From Tritonibacter scottomollicae (GTDB lineage: Bacteria; Pseudomonadota; Alphaproteobacteria; Rhodobacterales; Rhodobacteraceae), in the NCBI RefSeq assembly GCF_003003215.1, contig NZ_PVUF01000002.1, positions 248,001-312,000 on the forward strand: DNA of 64,000 nt, in the 5' to 3' direction. Both the position numbers and the translations under genes were made by a program. The notes under the pieces are model-generated. The model worked only from the letters and a program-made list of their open reading frames with translations. It searched no databases and was not told where the DNA came from. Numbering within the stretch: the stretch's first letter is position 1; each line of letters starts with the position of its first letter. Below, one piece after another: positions 45,807 through 55,039 of this stretch.

Positions 45807-47411
45807 CTACGCAAACGGTTGCCGCGACCGAACGCTCTGCTCACTTCCTGCCGATGCTCGCACAAGTGTCACCTGATAGCAGAAGGGTGCAGTTTCGGTA
45901 ATTTCCACGATATCTCCGGCACGCGCACCGTTGTCCGCAAAGAAGCTGCGTACCCAGGATCGGTCACGGAAGATCTTCTTGGTCAGGTCGATATCGGTGA
46001 CGGCCGGAAGCGCTCCGCCCCAATTGATGGTCAGGGTCCGCGCGGCTGCACTTGCCCTATTGCTCCCGCCAAGGGCTTCCTTCGGGAAAGAGCTGATGCA
46101 ATCGCGCAAGTAGAAGTGATTGTTATTGAGGTTGCCCTGCGTCAGCACGCTCCGCCCAACGAGACCGCGGATTGGTGTATCAGCCTCGGGCGTCTGGTCT
46201 CCCAGAGGTGATGACAGCTCGGAACGGACGTTGGCGGCCGCACGCGGCGAGCTCCCGGCATCTTCCTCGTCTATGACATCGAAATCCTCCACGACAGCCC
46301 GCGCGCCGCCTTCCGCCCTCAGCACGACTTCCGCCGCGGCGCGCGCGTCTTCGCCGGCATCGTGGTGCTCGAACTTCAGACCAAGGTGCTGCTTGAGCGA
46401 GGCAAGGCCATGCCCGCCGTTTCCCTTCAGCTCGGGCCATGCCGCGCGGGCGACGGTCACGCTGTTCTGCCAGTTCCAGCCCGGCTCCTGCCGGTCAAGC
46501 GTGGCACAGGCGGCGCGAATCGCACTGCGGTCGAACCCGGAATGCTGATAGACCGGGCAACCCGCGAGCCGTTCCTCCAACAGGTCAAGGACCTCTCCGA
46601 TCGTGGGCGCCCCGACCACCATGCCAGGCGTGATGCCGTGCAACCCGCTGAAAACCCAGTGATCCATTCCAGGGTCGACAAGGGTTACCCAGGTCTCGAT
46701 GCGGTCATCGGGCAGAACGCAGGCAATCCCTACCTGGCAAATGCTTGCGCGATCATGGTTTGCGGTCTCCACATCGAGGGCGAAGAACCGGAAGGGGCCA
46801 TCGGGCAGTTTCGGCAGCGCGTCGTTCGCGGAAGCGACATCGCGGGGTCCGGCTGCCTGGACATCCTCACGGGACCGCGCAAGCTGGCGCCCCAGGGCCG
46901 CGCGCTCGAAGGGGCTGAGGTCCAGCTCTTCGATCAGGGCATCGACAAGGGTCGTCGGCTCCTCGTAGGGGTCCATTCCGCGGCGGTTCCAGGCGATCAT
47001 GTCCTGGGGCGCAAGCGCGATGACCCGGGCCTCGATGCCGGCGATATCCGCATCATCCGGCAGCGGCACCCAGACGGCCGCACAATGGCGCGCGATGAAG
47101 GCATTGCGCAGGGCCTTGGCGATGTCCCCATCTGCCTTCGTGGCCGGGTCATTGCGCAACCGCCACATCCGCCCGGTGTTGTACATGCGCGAGAAGTAGT
47201 GGCTGGTGCTTTCGGACCCGGTTCGGTGGCGCTGATGGATGCGCTTGCGGAAGGTCTCGGACGCCGAAGAGGTTGAACCAATGTAGCGGAAGGCTCCGGT
47301 GTGGTCGAAGAGCCCGTAGATGCCACGCGCATCATCAGGCGTTTCAGAGGTCGGTCGCGGGGTCGCCGCACGCAGCATTGCTAGGATCTCGGCTGCGGTA
47401 GGGATAGTCAT
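45807..47411 (-). CDS. GIY-YIG nuclease fused to a DnaQ-like 3'-5' exonuclease
   Basis: A 534-residue protein. Residues about 30-95 show a GIY-YIG nuclease: GIYGLFDHTG, FRYIGSTSSASETFRKRIHQ and a later HYFSRM. A DEDDh exonuclease follows at about 205-370: FFALDVETANHDRASICQVG (D and E), YQHSGFDRSAI and HHDAGEDARAAAEV. A linker contains the acidic VEDFDVIDEED. The last about 80 residues (SWVRSFFADNGARAGDIVEI) resemble a small barrel-like DNA-binding module; that is a guess. ATG 47411 has TGAGG upstream; the in-frame codon at 47438 has none. It is the first of three co-directional giant nuclease/helicase genes, about 250 bp before the DUF4011 gene. Confidence 0.8.
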   Translation of the reverse strand: MTIPTAAEILAMLRAATPRPTSETPDDARGIYGLFDHTGAFRYIGSTSSASETFRKRIHQRHRTGSESTSHYFSRMYNTGRMWRLRNDPATKADGDIAKALRNAFIARHCAAVWVPLPDDADIAGIEARVIALAPQDMIAWNRRGMDPYEEPTTLVDALIEELDLSPFERAALGRQLARSREDVQAAGPRDVASANDALPKLPDGPFRFFALDVETANHDRASICQVGIACVLPDDRIETWVTLVDPGMDHWVFSGLHGITPGMVVGAPTIGEVLDLLEERLAGCPVYQHSGFDRSAIRAACATLDRQEPGWNWQNSVTVARAAWPELKGNGGHGLASLKQHLGLKFEHHDAGEDARAAAEVVLRAEGGARAVVEDFDVIDEEDAGSSPRAAANVRSELSSPLGDQTPEADTPIRGLVGRSVLTQGNLNNNHFYLRDCISSFPKEALGGSNRASAAARTLTINWGGALPAVTDIDLTKKIFRDRSWVRSFFADNGARAGDIVEITETAPFCYQVTLVRASAGSEQSVRSRQPFA

Positions 47412-47853
47412 GTCGTGCCTCAATCCTTCTCGATACACTGCCAGGCGATACCGCTAACAATGCCCCAGATACCCTCCTCGTTCGGGCGCCGCCAGCGCGG
47501 GATCGCACTTTGCATTCAGCCGTGATGCAGGAAAACGCGATTCGGCCAATGCCGTCAGATTCGGGGTAAATTAACACCTCCGATCCGTATTTCGCGAGCA
47601 TGGCTGCGTCGGGTTTTGCGAAAAACTCTGAAATCTGGCCTTCAGAGCGTTTGCGAATAATATTTTGAAAACCGATTACGGCCCGCAGCTCTTGGCCTCC
47701 GGTAGAACCGCGACCTTTGCGAAAAAATTGTGGGCGCTGCGAGGGGCTTGCGCACGTGAAAAGGCTGCGACAGACCTAACAGAAATGCCGATGGATCAGT
47801 CTCTTAGATGGCCCGTCAGGCGTCAATGCCCACTCTCTCTTGCGGGGGGGGGA
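47412..47853. other. Divergent intergenic region before the metallophosphoesterase
   Basis: About 440 bp between divergent genes, expected to hold both promoters. The metallophosphoesterase frame stays open back to 47665 but the part before 47854 lacks family similarity, and a run of eight G's at 47844-47851 serves as the likely ribosome binding site. Confidence 0.4.
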
Positions 47854-49023
47854 ATGTCGGTCGTCCAGGAGCCCAAGTTGCCGAACCCCACCGTTATCGA
47901 AATCCCGGACAATGGCGGAGCGGTCGCAGTAATAGCCGACCTCCACCTCAAGTCCTATTTCTGGAATGGAAGCAACCCGCTCGAGTTTCATGGCCTCGAA
48001 GATCGGCTGTTCCAGCAAAACGTCGACGCCTTGATCGTCGCGGGTGACCTGTCCGACACCTTCGGCCCGGCTCTGGAATACGCGCTCGGATATCTGACCC
48101 GCTATGTACCCGCCGATCGCATCTACATCGTCCCCGGAAACCACGACTACTATTCTGGGCGGCTGGACGACGAGAACCGGCTCCGTGCCCTAGTTCACGC
48201 TAGCGGCAGTTGGTTCGCGCAGAAGACCGAACTCCGCCACCGCAGCGACCGATTTCTCTGCGCCACGTTATGGACGGACTTTGACCTACTGGGGGATCAG
48301 GAGGCTGCCAAGAACTTCGCCCGTCGATTCATGCGCGACTTCGACATGATCTCCATCGAAGCGCCCGGTCATGTGTCGCTTGACCCGGACGAGGTGCTGC
48401 CGCGCCGCATAGTCCCGGTTACACCTGAGGACATAATCGCCGTGCATCGGGAACACCGCGCTTGGCTGGAAGAACGACTGGCGACCCCACATTTCGCCGG
48501 CAATGGCAGGACCTTCGTGATCACGCATCATGGCCCGCACCCGTCCGCCGCAGGCCCAATCTCTGGTCTCACGCCAGCCTTTCATTCAAACCTGACCGAA
48601 GTCCTCGAGCGGAGCGACATCGACTCTTGGTTCTTCGGGCATTCGCACCGGAGGCTATCCTCGATAGTTGCTGGCACACGCATTCAGAACATCTCGATCG
48701 GCTATCCGGACGAAGATCATGGCGACGACGAGGATGATTTGGCGGAGGTCTGCTTTATTGCGCCGGCGCTGGACACGCAATCCTCGAATGAGCTTAGAGG
48801 TCTGCCGGCCAATCGACAGGAACTCGAGCAGGACTTCGAGTACGCGCTTCGGTGTAGCGAAACCGGCGTTCCTGTCCTGGTGGACGAACTCGCACCCGAA
48901 ACGCGCGCCCTTCTGCGCTACGCACTAAGGGGATGCGCCTGCCCCGTGGAACCAGAAGGAGACGCATACTACGCAACTGATGTCATCGTCGCGCTCAGCC
49001 AGACACGGCCAGGTTCTGAATGA
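47854..49023 (+). CDS. Calcineurin-like metallophosphoesterase
   Basis: A 389-residue phosphoesterase with all five metal-binding blocks: ADLHLKSYF (DxH) near residue 30, VAGDLSD (GDx2D) near 68, VPGNHDYYSG (GNHD), ITHHGPHPS and FFGHSHRRL (GHxH). The substrate could be DNA, RNA or a nucleotide. The C-terminal about 90 residues are acidic and specific to this protein. ATG 47854 is used because the G-rich run before it is a fair ribosome binding site. It opens a four-gene operon in which every junction is a 4-bp overlap, including an internal TniQ gene, so a role in transposition or element maintenance is possible. Confidence 0.82.
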   Translation: MSVVQEPKLPNPTVIEIPDNGGAVAVIADLHLKSYFWNGSNPLEFHGLEDRLFQQNVDALIVAGDLSDTFGPALEYALGYLTRYVPADRIYIVPGNHDYYSGRLDDENRLRALVHASGSWFAQKTELRHRSDRFLCATLWTDFDLLGDQEAAKNFARRFMRDFDMISIEAPGHVSLDPDEVLPRRIVPVTPEDIIAVHREHRAWLEERLATPHFAGNGRTFVITHHGPHPSAAGPISGLTPAFHSNLTEVLERSDIDSWFFGHSHRRLSSIVAGTRIQNISIGYPDEDHGDDEDDLAEVCFIAPALDTQSSNELRGLPANRQELEQDFEYALRCSETGVPVLVDELAPETRALLRYALRGCACPVEPEGDAYYATDVIVALSQTRPGSE

Positions 49024-49286
49024 TGCCGTTTGATGCGATCATTTCGATCTCGGGGATGCTGGCCTGCTTAGTTGGCCTTTTCCATGTCGTCATCGCCTAC
49101 CTGCGGACGACGCGCTCGGCTGAACCTGATCCCGAGCGCGTAAGACGCTTCGTGGAAAGCGCCCCGCCGATCCCCGGCCACCTGCTTTACGCTCATCAGG
49201 ATCGATGCCCCGAAGCGAGGCCCTCTCGCACGGAAGAGGCTGAGCTTGGTGAGAACGACCAAAAAGACCACGAGGCCCCGCGTTGA
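49020..49286 (+). CDS. Small single-pass membrane protein
   Basis: An 88-residue protein with one strong transmembrane helix at about residues 6-27 and a polar, charged cytosolic tail rich in E, D and R. No family is recognised. It overlaps the metallophosphoesterase stop (ATGA) and the TniQ start (TTGA), so it is truly expressed with them. It may anchor the phosphoesterase at the membrane; that is conjecture. Confidence 0.6.
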   Translation: MMPFDAIISISGMLACLVGLFHVVIAYLRTTRSAEPDPERVRRFVESAPPIPGHLLYAHQDRCPEARPSRTEEAELGENDQKDHEAPR

Positions 49287-51151
49287 CTACACCACTCCCC
49301 CTCGCGCCCGATCTCCAGGATCGGGAAACTGCTTTCTCCTTCGTATCTCGCCTCGCCGCGATGAACGGCGTGGATACTGCGGGCTTCTGTACCGACATGG
49401 GGCTGCCATTCACCAAGATGATTGACGGCAAGCCCGATGTCCTGGCCCGTCTGGCAGATCTCAGCGCGACTGATGTCGAGGAGCTGCGGAGTTGGTCTCC
49501 GCGCCACCTGGGCAACCGGGAGCATGAGTTCCGCGGCAATCGCGTTCATGCCAAGGCCATCAAGGAAAGCACCGTCCGGGGTTGCCCTGCCTGTCTGCGG
49601 GAGGATGCGGAAGCCGCCCCAGACAGTTTTGAAGGCGACATGTACATCAGGGGCCACTGGCTCTTCCGGCCTGTGACACTTTGCCTGAAGCATCACCATC
49701 CCCTCGTTCCGCTATGGGCCGAGGCCAATGTCAGCCGACGCTACGACGCTGCCGCTCGCTTGGCCGAGATCGCGCCCGGCGTATGGGCTGGAAAACTGAA
49801 CAAAGAGCTTCGCGCCCCCAACCCGTTCGATGAATGGATTGAGGCCCGCCTGGCGGGCACCCTCACGGAGAGCTGGCTGGATCAGTTCGATCTCTACGCC
49901 GCCGCGCATTTTTGTGAACTCCTTGGGCGCGCCATTTGGGCGGTCAGATACCCGAAGTGGAAGAAGTTCGGCCCGGAACTTGCCTGGATGTCCTTCGAGA
50001 TGGGCTTCCGCTTCGCGACGGAAGGGGAAGCGACAGTCCGCGATACCCTGATGCAGCTGCAGGAGACCATTGGCGAGCCGACCGACGGCCCCAAGAAGAA
50101 CGCGCTCTATGACCGGCTCGCGTTCGACCTCTTGGGCGAGGCCTACGCACCCTTCCGGGAACTTCTCCGTGACCACATCGCAAGCACCTGGCCACTTGGC
50201 CCGGGCGACGATCTCATGGGTGAGCCTGTGCTGGAGCGAAAGGTCCACTCGGTCCGCACCGCCGCCCGCGAGCTTGGCATGGATCCCCGGCGCCTGCGCA
50301 AGCTGCTGGTCGATGTCGATCTCGTCCAGCCCGTCGAGACCGGCCGCGATGACCAATGGGAGCTGTTCGATGTCAAGGCAGCGCAGCCGCATCTCGAACG
50401 GATCAACACCCTGGTGTCCGCAAAGGACTTCCAGGAAGCATTGAACATGTCACGCTCGCAGTTCGAGCTCTTGCGAAAAGAGGGGCATTTCCCGCCCGTG
50501 ATCGACGGTGGAGACCACAAGCCACTCTGGGACGTCCGTGCCGCGCACCTGCATCTGGAAAGCCTGTTGACCGGTGCCGAGCCAATCTATGTAACCATGC
50601 ACGGCTGGGACGACATCCCGACGACCGCGCGAAGCCTCGAGGTCTCCCCCAGCACAGTCCTGAAGCTGCTCGAGGACGGCAAGGTTCAGCGGATCGGCCG
50701 ACACACCAACCGTGATGGCTACGCCAGCATCGTCGTCACGAAAGGCGAGATCGAACGCCTTCTGGAACGCCCCGAGGCGCCGGGTCTCAGTATCGACGTC
50801 TTCGCTCGCCAGTGCGGTCTTACCCGCTCCGCCGCCATGCGGCTGGTGCGCGAGGGGCATGTCCCGTCCACGGAAGGCCGACACCCCAAGACCAAGGCAC
50901 GGCAGCGCTTCCTGGCGCCAGGCGACCTCGCCGCTTTCCATGAGCAGTTCGTGACCCTGCGCGGCCTGGCCGTCGAGCTTGGCATGCCCTGGCAGGCGCT
51001 CCGGCCCAAGCTGGCGGCCGCGGGTCTCAAGCCTTTCAGTCCAGACGGGCAGGACTACGGCGCGGTTTTCGAGCGCAATGTCGCTACCGCAGCTGACCTT
51101 GAAACCACGAAACCAAGAAGCCTTCTAAACAAGGGGAAAGACGGGGAATGA
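49283..51151 (+). CDS. tniQ: TniQ-family target-selection protein (internal copy)
   Basis: A 622-residue protein. The N-terminal TniQ domain is clear: RETAFSFVSRLAAMNGVD, VRGCPACLRED near residue 100 with a CxxC pair, and GHWLFRPVTLCLKHHHPLVP with the second zinc pair (CxxH). The C-terminal two thirds hold several excisionase-like helix-turn-helix units (AARELGMDPRRLRKLL, TARSLEVSPSTVLKLL, FARQCGLTRSAAMRLV), which would read DNA. Total length fits TnsD-like proteins that recognise a chromosomal site. Start is TTG overlapping the previous stop. It lies 24 kb from tniB and about 8 kb from the right end, and is a paralogue of the protein at 57420-59264. Its target is unknown. Confidence 0.88.
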   Translation: MTTPLPLAPDLQDRETAFSFVSRLAAMNGVDTAGFCTDMGLPFTKMIDGKPDVLARLADLSATDVEELRSWSPRHLGNREHEFRGNRVHAKAIKESTVRGCPACLREDAEAAPDSFEGDMYIRGHWLFRPVTLCLKHHHPLVPLWAEANVSRRYDAAARLAEIAPGVWAGKLNKELRAPNPFDEWIEARLAGTLTESWLDQFDLYAAAHFCELLGRAIWAVRYPKWKKFGPELAWMSFEMGFRFATEGEATVRDTLMQLQETIGEPTDGPKKNALYDRLAFDLLGEAYAPFRELLRDHIASTWPLGPGDDLMGEPVLERKVHSVRTAARELGMDPRRLRKLLVDVDLVQPVETGRDDQWELFDVKAAQPHLERINTLVSAKDFQEALNMSRSQFELLRKEGHFPPVIDGGDHKPLWDVRAAHLHLESLLTGAEPIYVTMHGWDDIPTTARSLEVSPSTVLKLLEDGKVQRIGRHTNRDGYASIVVTKGEIERLLERPEAPGLSIDVFARQCGLTRSAAMRLVREGHVPSTEGRHPKTKARQRFLAPGDLAAFHEQFVTLRGLAVELGMPWQALRPKLAAAGLKPFSPDGQDYGAVFERNVATAADLETTKPRSLLNKGKDGE

Positions 51152-51501
51152 AATACCTCATCACAACATATGACCGCAATGATGTGACTGATCATGCCAA
51201 CTACTGCGAGGCTCATCAAATCCCATGCATATACGCGCTGGTTCTGGGCGAAAAATGCACTGTCTTCGTTCACTGCGAAAAACTTACTGGCCCCCGGAGC
51301 GAAGCCATCAAAGCCCATGAGGCCGAGTTTGCGGAATTTATCGCTCGTCTCGACAACACCTACGCGAAGCCCGCTTGGGTTCAGCCAACCCTGCCAATGT
51401 CATTCTGGTATCACGACCTGCCTGCTTCAGCTGCGGAGGACGTGGCGGAAGAGACATATGAATTCTTGAGAACGATCCTGGCTCCGTTCGACGACAAGTA
51501 G
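51148..51501 (+). CDS. Hypothetical protein, last gene of the phosphoesterase-TniQ operon
   Basis: A 117-residue soluble protein with no recognised motif. It has a mixed alpha/beta look (MKYLITTYDRND, IYALVLGEKCTVFVH) and an acidic end. The ATG overlaps the TniQ stop by 4 bp, so translation is coupled. It may be a partner of that TniQ. Confidence 0.6.
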   Translation: MKYLITTYDRNDVTDHANYCEAHQIPCIYALVLGEKCTVFVHCEKLTGPRSEAIKAHEAEFAEFIARLDNTYAKPAWVQPTLPMSFWYHDLPASAAEDVAEETYEFLRTILAPFDDK

Positions 51502-51733
51502 GTGACGAGCGGCTTCGCCACGCGAGGCATACCACTTGCGAGACAGACCAGGCCACTTGGCCAGCATTGCGGTCGAGCTGAAACGGGATCCCCCAAAGCC
51601 CTCGGTCACCCCGCTTCACGGCATGACGAGCGCAAACCGCGATGCAGTCTTTGCATCGGGCTTCATCCCTGGCCGGCGGTGTCACGCCCACCACACATTG
51701 CACTCCCGACAACGAACTAAGGAGAAGACTCAC

Positions 51734-52108
51734 ATGGACTATTCACCTGACGACTGGGTGATCCTGAACGTTTCGTTTGCGACGCGGGACAGAGCTTTCA
51801 CTCAGCTCAGAGTGTTGGGCGGCTGGCGAGGCGGGTATCTCAGTGGAGATGCATGGCGCATAAACTCTGGTATCCAAGCCGTTCATGCGGATGACGTCGA
51901 ATACCGCTTCCTTGGTCGATCAGGTTCTGTCTATCTATGCCCTCGCGACGGATATCGTATGTCACGCATCATGGCGTCTGGCTTAGCCGAGCTGAAGCGT
52001 CAACCGACCGTTGTCGATGCAGAAATTCTTGAAGACCGGAATTGGCTTGAACCGGGGCTCCTTGAAGCACTTCTCTCGAGGGCGGCTGACGATACAGCGG
52101 CGAGGTGA
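51734..52108 (+). CDS. Hypothetical protein
   Basis: A 124-residue protein beginning MDYSPDDWVILNV, with LRVLGGWRGGYLSGDAWRIN as its most conserved-looking part, followed by short beta strands and an acidic C-terminus. I have the impression that similar short proteins occur in roseobacters and plasmids, without a known function. ATG 51734 has AAGGAGAAG upstream; the frame is open further 5' but without a ribosome site. The next 296 bp (52109-52404) show no gene. Confidence 0.6.
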   Translation: MDYSPDDWVILNVSFATRDRAFTQLRVLGGWRGGYLSGDAWRINSGIQAVHADDVEYRFLGRSGSVYLCPRDGYRMSRIMASGLAELKRQPTVVDAEILEDRNWLEPGLLEALLSRAADDTAAR

Positions 52109-52404
52109 CTTCACCTCGATACCTTCGTACGTCAGCGAAGTCTGCTTGATGCGCAGGTGGGAGACCTCAGCCAGAAGTGCCGCTGCTTCCGGCTCTGGGA
52201 TGAAGCCGGTCGCGCTTGGCGATGGATTTGACCGGTCCAGCCCAAGGCGGGCGGTTCGGCCCTTGGCCGACCGCCGCGGTGCAGATACAGCAGACCAGCC
52301 ATTCGTGCATCGCGCAGCATTTTCGGAGACTGAAGGTCGGCAGGGCGGACGAAGCAGACATTGAAAGTGACGAACTATTGCTGTTTGCCATCGAATGAGA
52401 CCGG

Positions 52405-53001
52405 ATGATCAGCCGATCTTTCTGCTGTAGCTTGAATTCTCCTGAAGGATTAGAAGTTGCGGAGCGACGCGATTGCGAAAGGCTCGAAATGCACGCTTGG
52501 CTTCTACAAAAGTATATCGCTCTCTTAGAGAGAGTTTACCCCGGTGCGTCCCAACTCTTGACTTCGAAATTTGATGAGCTGTCTGAAAATCAGAAGCTGT
52601 TCTTCCGTAAGTTAGCAACTGCCATAAGCATTTTCCATGCTCTCTCTGGAATGCTTAGGGTGTTGGCGGCTTTATTACTCTTGCTGGTCGGTAACGTACT
52701 GATATTTCAAAACTATGGTGCCGAGGACACGCAGAGGTTTGGCTCAATCTGGATCTCAGTTAGCGTCGCAGTTATTTTCCTAGATATATCTCCATTTACG
52801 CTGCTCATGACCAGAGACATCGATGGCAGGTCAATATTCCCCGAAGAGATTTCCGCCGAGGCAGTCCGCATACACGAAAAACTCAAACCCGCACATGATG
52901 CGCTCCGGAGAACAGTGGAGCTATCAATGCTTGTACTCGGAACACTGATGTCGGGGTATGGTGATTTGGTTCATCTTTGGGCTGTTCAAGTACTAGCTTG
53001 A
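52405..53001 (+). CDS. Membrane protein of unknown function
   Basis: Up to 198 residues; a start at 52489 (MHAWLLQKYIALLE, with GAAAGG upstream) gives 170 and may be the true one. Two close transmembrane helices lie at about residues 80-100 and 113-133, with a charged segment after them and a weaker hydrophobic stretch near the C-terminus. No family is recognised. Base composition is more AT-rich than the neighbours, as in the STAND and OLD genes, which suggests late acquisition. An IS1182-type element lies about 135 bp downstream. Confidence 0.5.
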   Translation: MISRSFCCSLNSPEGLEVAERRDCERLEMHAWLLQKYIALLERVYPGASQLLTSKFDELSENQKLFFRKLATAISIFHALSGMLRVLAALLLLLVGNVLIFQNYGAEDTQRFGSIWISVSVAVIFLDISPFTLLMTRDIDGRSIFPEEISAEAVRIHEKLKPAHDALRRTVELSMLVLGTLMSGYGDLVHLWAVQVLA

Positions 53002-53132
53002 ACCACCGATATGTTGGCAAACCCTTGCAACTGCAGCATCCGACAATTTGGGCTCCAAGCCGCCTTGCGGCGCTGCGGCAGCAAGGTTGCAGCGAATTCG
53101 CACCAGATCCAAGCGGCCAGATGACGCCAGCC

Positions 53133-53136
53133 AGCC
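53133..53136. repeat. AGCC target duplication, left of the IS1182-type element
   Basis: AGCC directly precedes the left inverted repeat and recurs directly after the right one at 54800-54803. A 4-bp duplication is usual for this family. Confidence 0.8.
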
Positions 53137-54799
53137 GAGGGTGTGTGGAAACTCTTTTGATATTTCGGCTTTCAGGGTTTTCTACTGGTTTCTTTTGGGT
53201 TTTCCGGTTTCTGGGCTATTTCGGGGCACATTTCGCCGGAGGGAGGCGGAAACCGAGCTCTCAGGGCGTTTTCTGCGGTGTAATTCGAGCCGGACGCCCG
53301 GGTTTAGGCCGGGATGGCGGTCAGAAGCCCACGTACCCCGATCAAGGAAATCATCCGTTTGATGTTATAGGCGAGGACATGGAATGCCATCTCGGTTCGG
53401 ACGTTCTTGAGCGTTCGCATCCGGAAGTGCGTCGCTCCCATCCAGGCCTTGATCGTGCCGAACGGGTGCTCGACGGTCGAGCGGCGGAGGCCCATCAGGG
53501 CCGGGGCGCGGATCAGGCGGTCGCGCATCTCGTCGACCAGATGTTCGTGCTCCCATCGGGTGATCCGGCGCTCCTTGCCCGTGGTGCAGCGCGCCTTGAC
53601 GGGGCAGCTCAGACAGGCGGTGGTCCAGTATCGCCGCGCCACCAGGCCGCCCTCTTCAGTCGTGTAGCGATATGACAGCGTCTCGCCTGCCGGGCATTGG
53701 TAGTTATCCGCATCCGCGTCATAGGCAAAGTCGGCCTTCACATACTTGCCCTTCTTGCGGTTGCCCGAGGTCTCAGGCCGGGGGAGGGTCGTGGTGATGC
53801 CATCCTCGTGACAGGCCAGAATTTCCCGGCCGCTGAAATATCCCTTGTCTGCCACCGCGCTCATTTCGTCGCGCACGAGAGCGGCCTTCGCCGCCTTGGC
53901 CATCGGCGACAGTTGTTCACGGTCGTGCCCGGCATTGATCACGTCATGCGTGACAATCAGATGGGTCTCGGTATCCACCGCCGACTGGGCGTTGTAGCCA
54001 ACAAAACCGCTGCCTTTGGCGCTGGTGGCCATCGAGCGGCAATCCGGATCAGTCAGAGAGATCTGACTGTCCGGGCACTGTCTGAGCGCCTCACCCATGT
54101 CCACCAGGCGCTCGATCTCCTGCCGGATGCGCTCGCAGCGTTGCGCCAGGTTGGCGATCTTCTCGGCCCGGACCTCACCCTCTTCCTGACGGTCGATCCG
54201 GACCATTTCATCAAGATAACGCTGAATGCTCGCGACCAGATGGGCGGTGCGGCTGGCGATCTTGCCCTTGGTGAAATTCTTATCTCGATTGTTGACCGCT
54301 TTGAATTTGGAGCCATCAATGGCGACGCAATCCCCCTTCAGCACCCCGATCCGGCGACAGAGCTCGACGAATTGCGCACAGGTTCGCCGAATGGCGGGGC
54401 CGTTATCGCGGCGAAAATCGGCGATCGTCTTGTGGTCCGGAGCTAACCGCCCGGTCAGCCACATCACCTCGACATTGCGACCAGCCTCCCGCTCCAGCGC
54501 GCGGCTGGAGGGCACGCGATTCAGATAGCCGTAGATGAACAGCTTCAGCAGCACCGATGGATGATACCCAGGCCGCCCTGTCCGCGCCGGCAAGGTTCTC
54601 AGGAAACCGATCTCTCCAAGATCAATCTCCTCCACAAAGAGATCAATCACGCGAACCGGATTGTCCTCTTCGATCCAGTCCTCAAGCCGGTCTGGAAAAA
54701 GCGTAACCTGACCCCGCTCCACACTCTCGATATATCCCGACATGCCTGCCTCCAGCCTTTGCATAAAATATACATCATCTGGAGTTTCCACACACCCTC
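53137..54799 (-). mobile_element. Intact IS1182-type insertion sequence, 1663 bp
   Basis: The ends are a perfect 18-bp inverted repeat, GAGGGTGTGTGGAAACTC at 53137-53154 and its reverse complement at 54782-54799. AGCC is duplicated outside both. The single transposase gene is full length without stops. It sits inside the transposon cargo, so it arrived after the Tn7-like element was formed. Confidence 0.88.
53304..54743 (-). CDS. IS1182-family transposase
   Basis: A 479-residue DDE transposase. N-terminal part: RVIDLFVEEIDLGEIGF, RPGYHPSVLLKLFIYGYLN, and PDHKTIADFRRDN. The catalytic core begins with CVAIDGSKFKAVNN (first D), continues through AVADKGYFSGREIL (second D) and ends with RRSTVEHPFGTIKAWMG (E). 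A zinc-like CLSCPVKARC lies before the last block, typical of IS1182. ATG 54743 is the family-like start (MSGYIESVERGQ); the frame stays open for another 16 codons upstream. Reading frame and terminal repeats are intact, so the element is probably active. Confidence 0.92.
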   Translation of the reverse strand: MSGYIESVERGQVTLFPDRLEDWIEEDNPVRVIDLFVEEIDLGEIGFLRTLPARTGRPGYHPSVLLKLFIYGYLNRVPSSRALEREAGRNVEVMWLTGRLAPDHKTIADFRRDNGPAIRRTCAQFVELCRRIGVLKGDCVAIDGSKFKAVNNRDKNFTKGKIASRTAHLVASIQRYLDEMVRIDRQEEGEVRAEKIANLAQRCERIRQEIERLVDMGEALRQCPDSQISLTDPDCRSMATSAKGSGFVGYNAQSAVDTETHLIVTHDVINAGHDREQLSPMAKAAKAALVRDEMSAVADKGYFSGREILACHEDGITTTLPRPETSGNRKKGKYVKADFAYDADADNYQCPAGETLSYRYTTEEGGLVARRYWTTACLSCPVKARCTTGKERRITRWEHEHLVDEMRDRLIRAPALMGLRRSTVEHPFGTIKAWMGATHFRMRTLKNVRTEMAFHVLAYNIKRMISLIGVRGLLTAIPA

Positions 54800-55039
54800 A
54801 GCCCAAAGGCGACATTCGTTCTGCAGTTGCATCTGATTGCCCTGCCTACTGGCAGGGGCGGAAAGGGGTCATTCGCTGCGGAGCTCATGAAGGTCTGCAG
54901 TGCCCCATTTTCCTTTTTTAAGTGCAACGACGCTCGACAAAAGGCACCACCGCAGTCAAACTTATGTCGGAGCGGACAGACCTTAAGTTGCAGTCTTCCC
55001 AATTGCAGAAATTTAGCGAGAACGTATGGAGCGTTGCGT

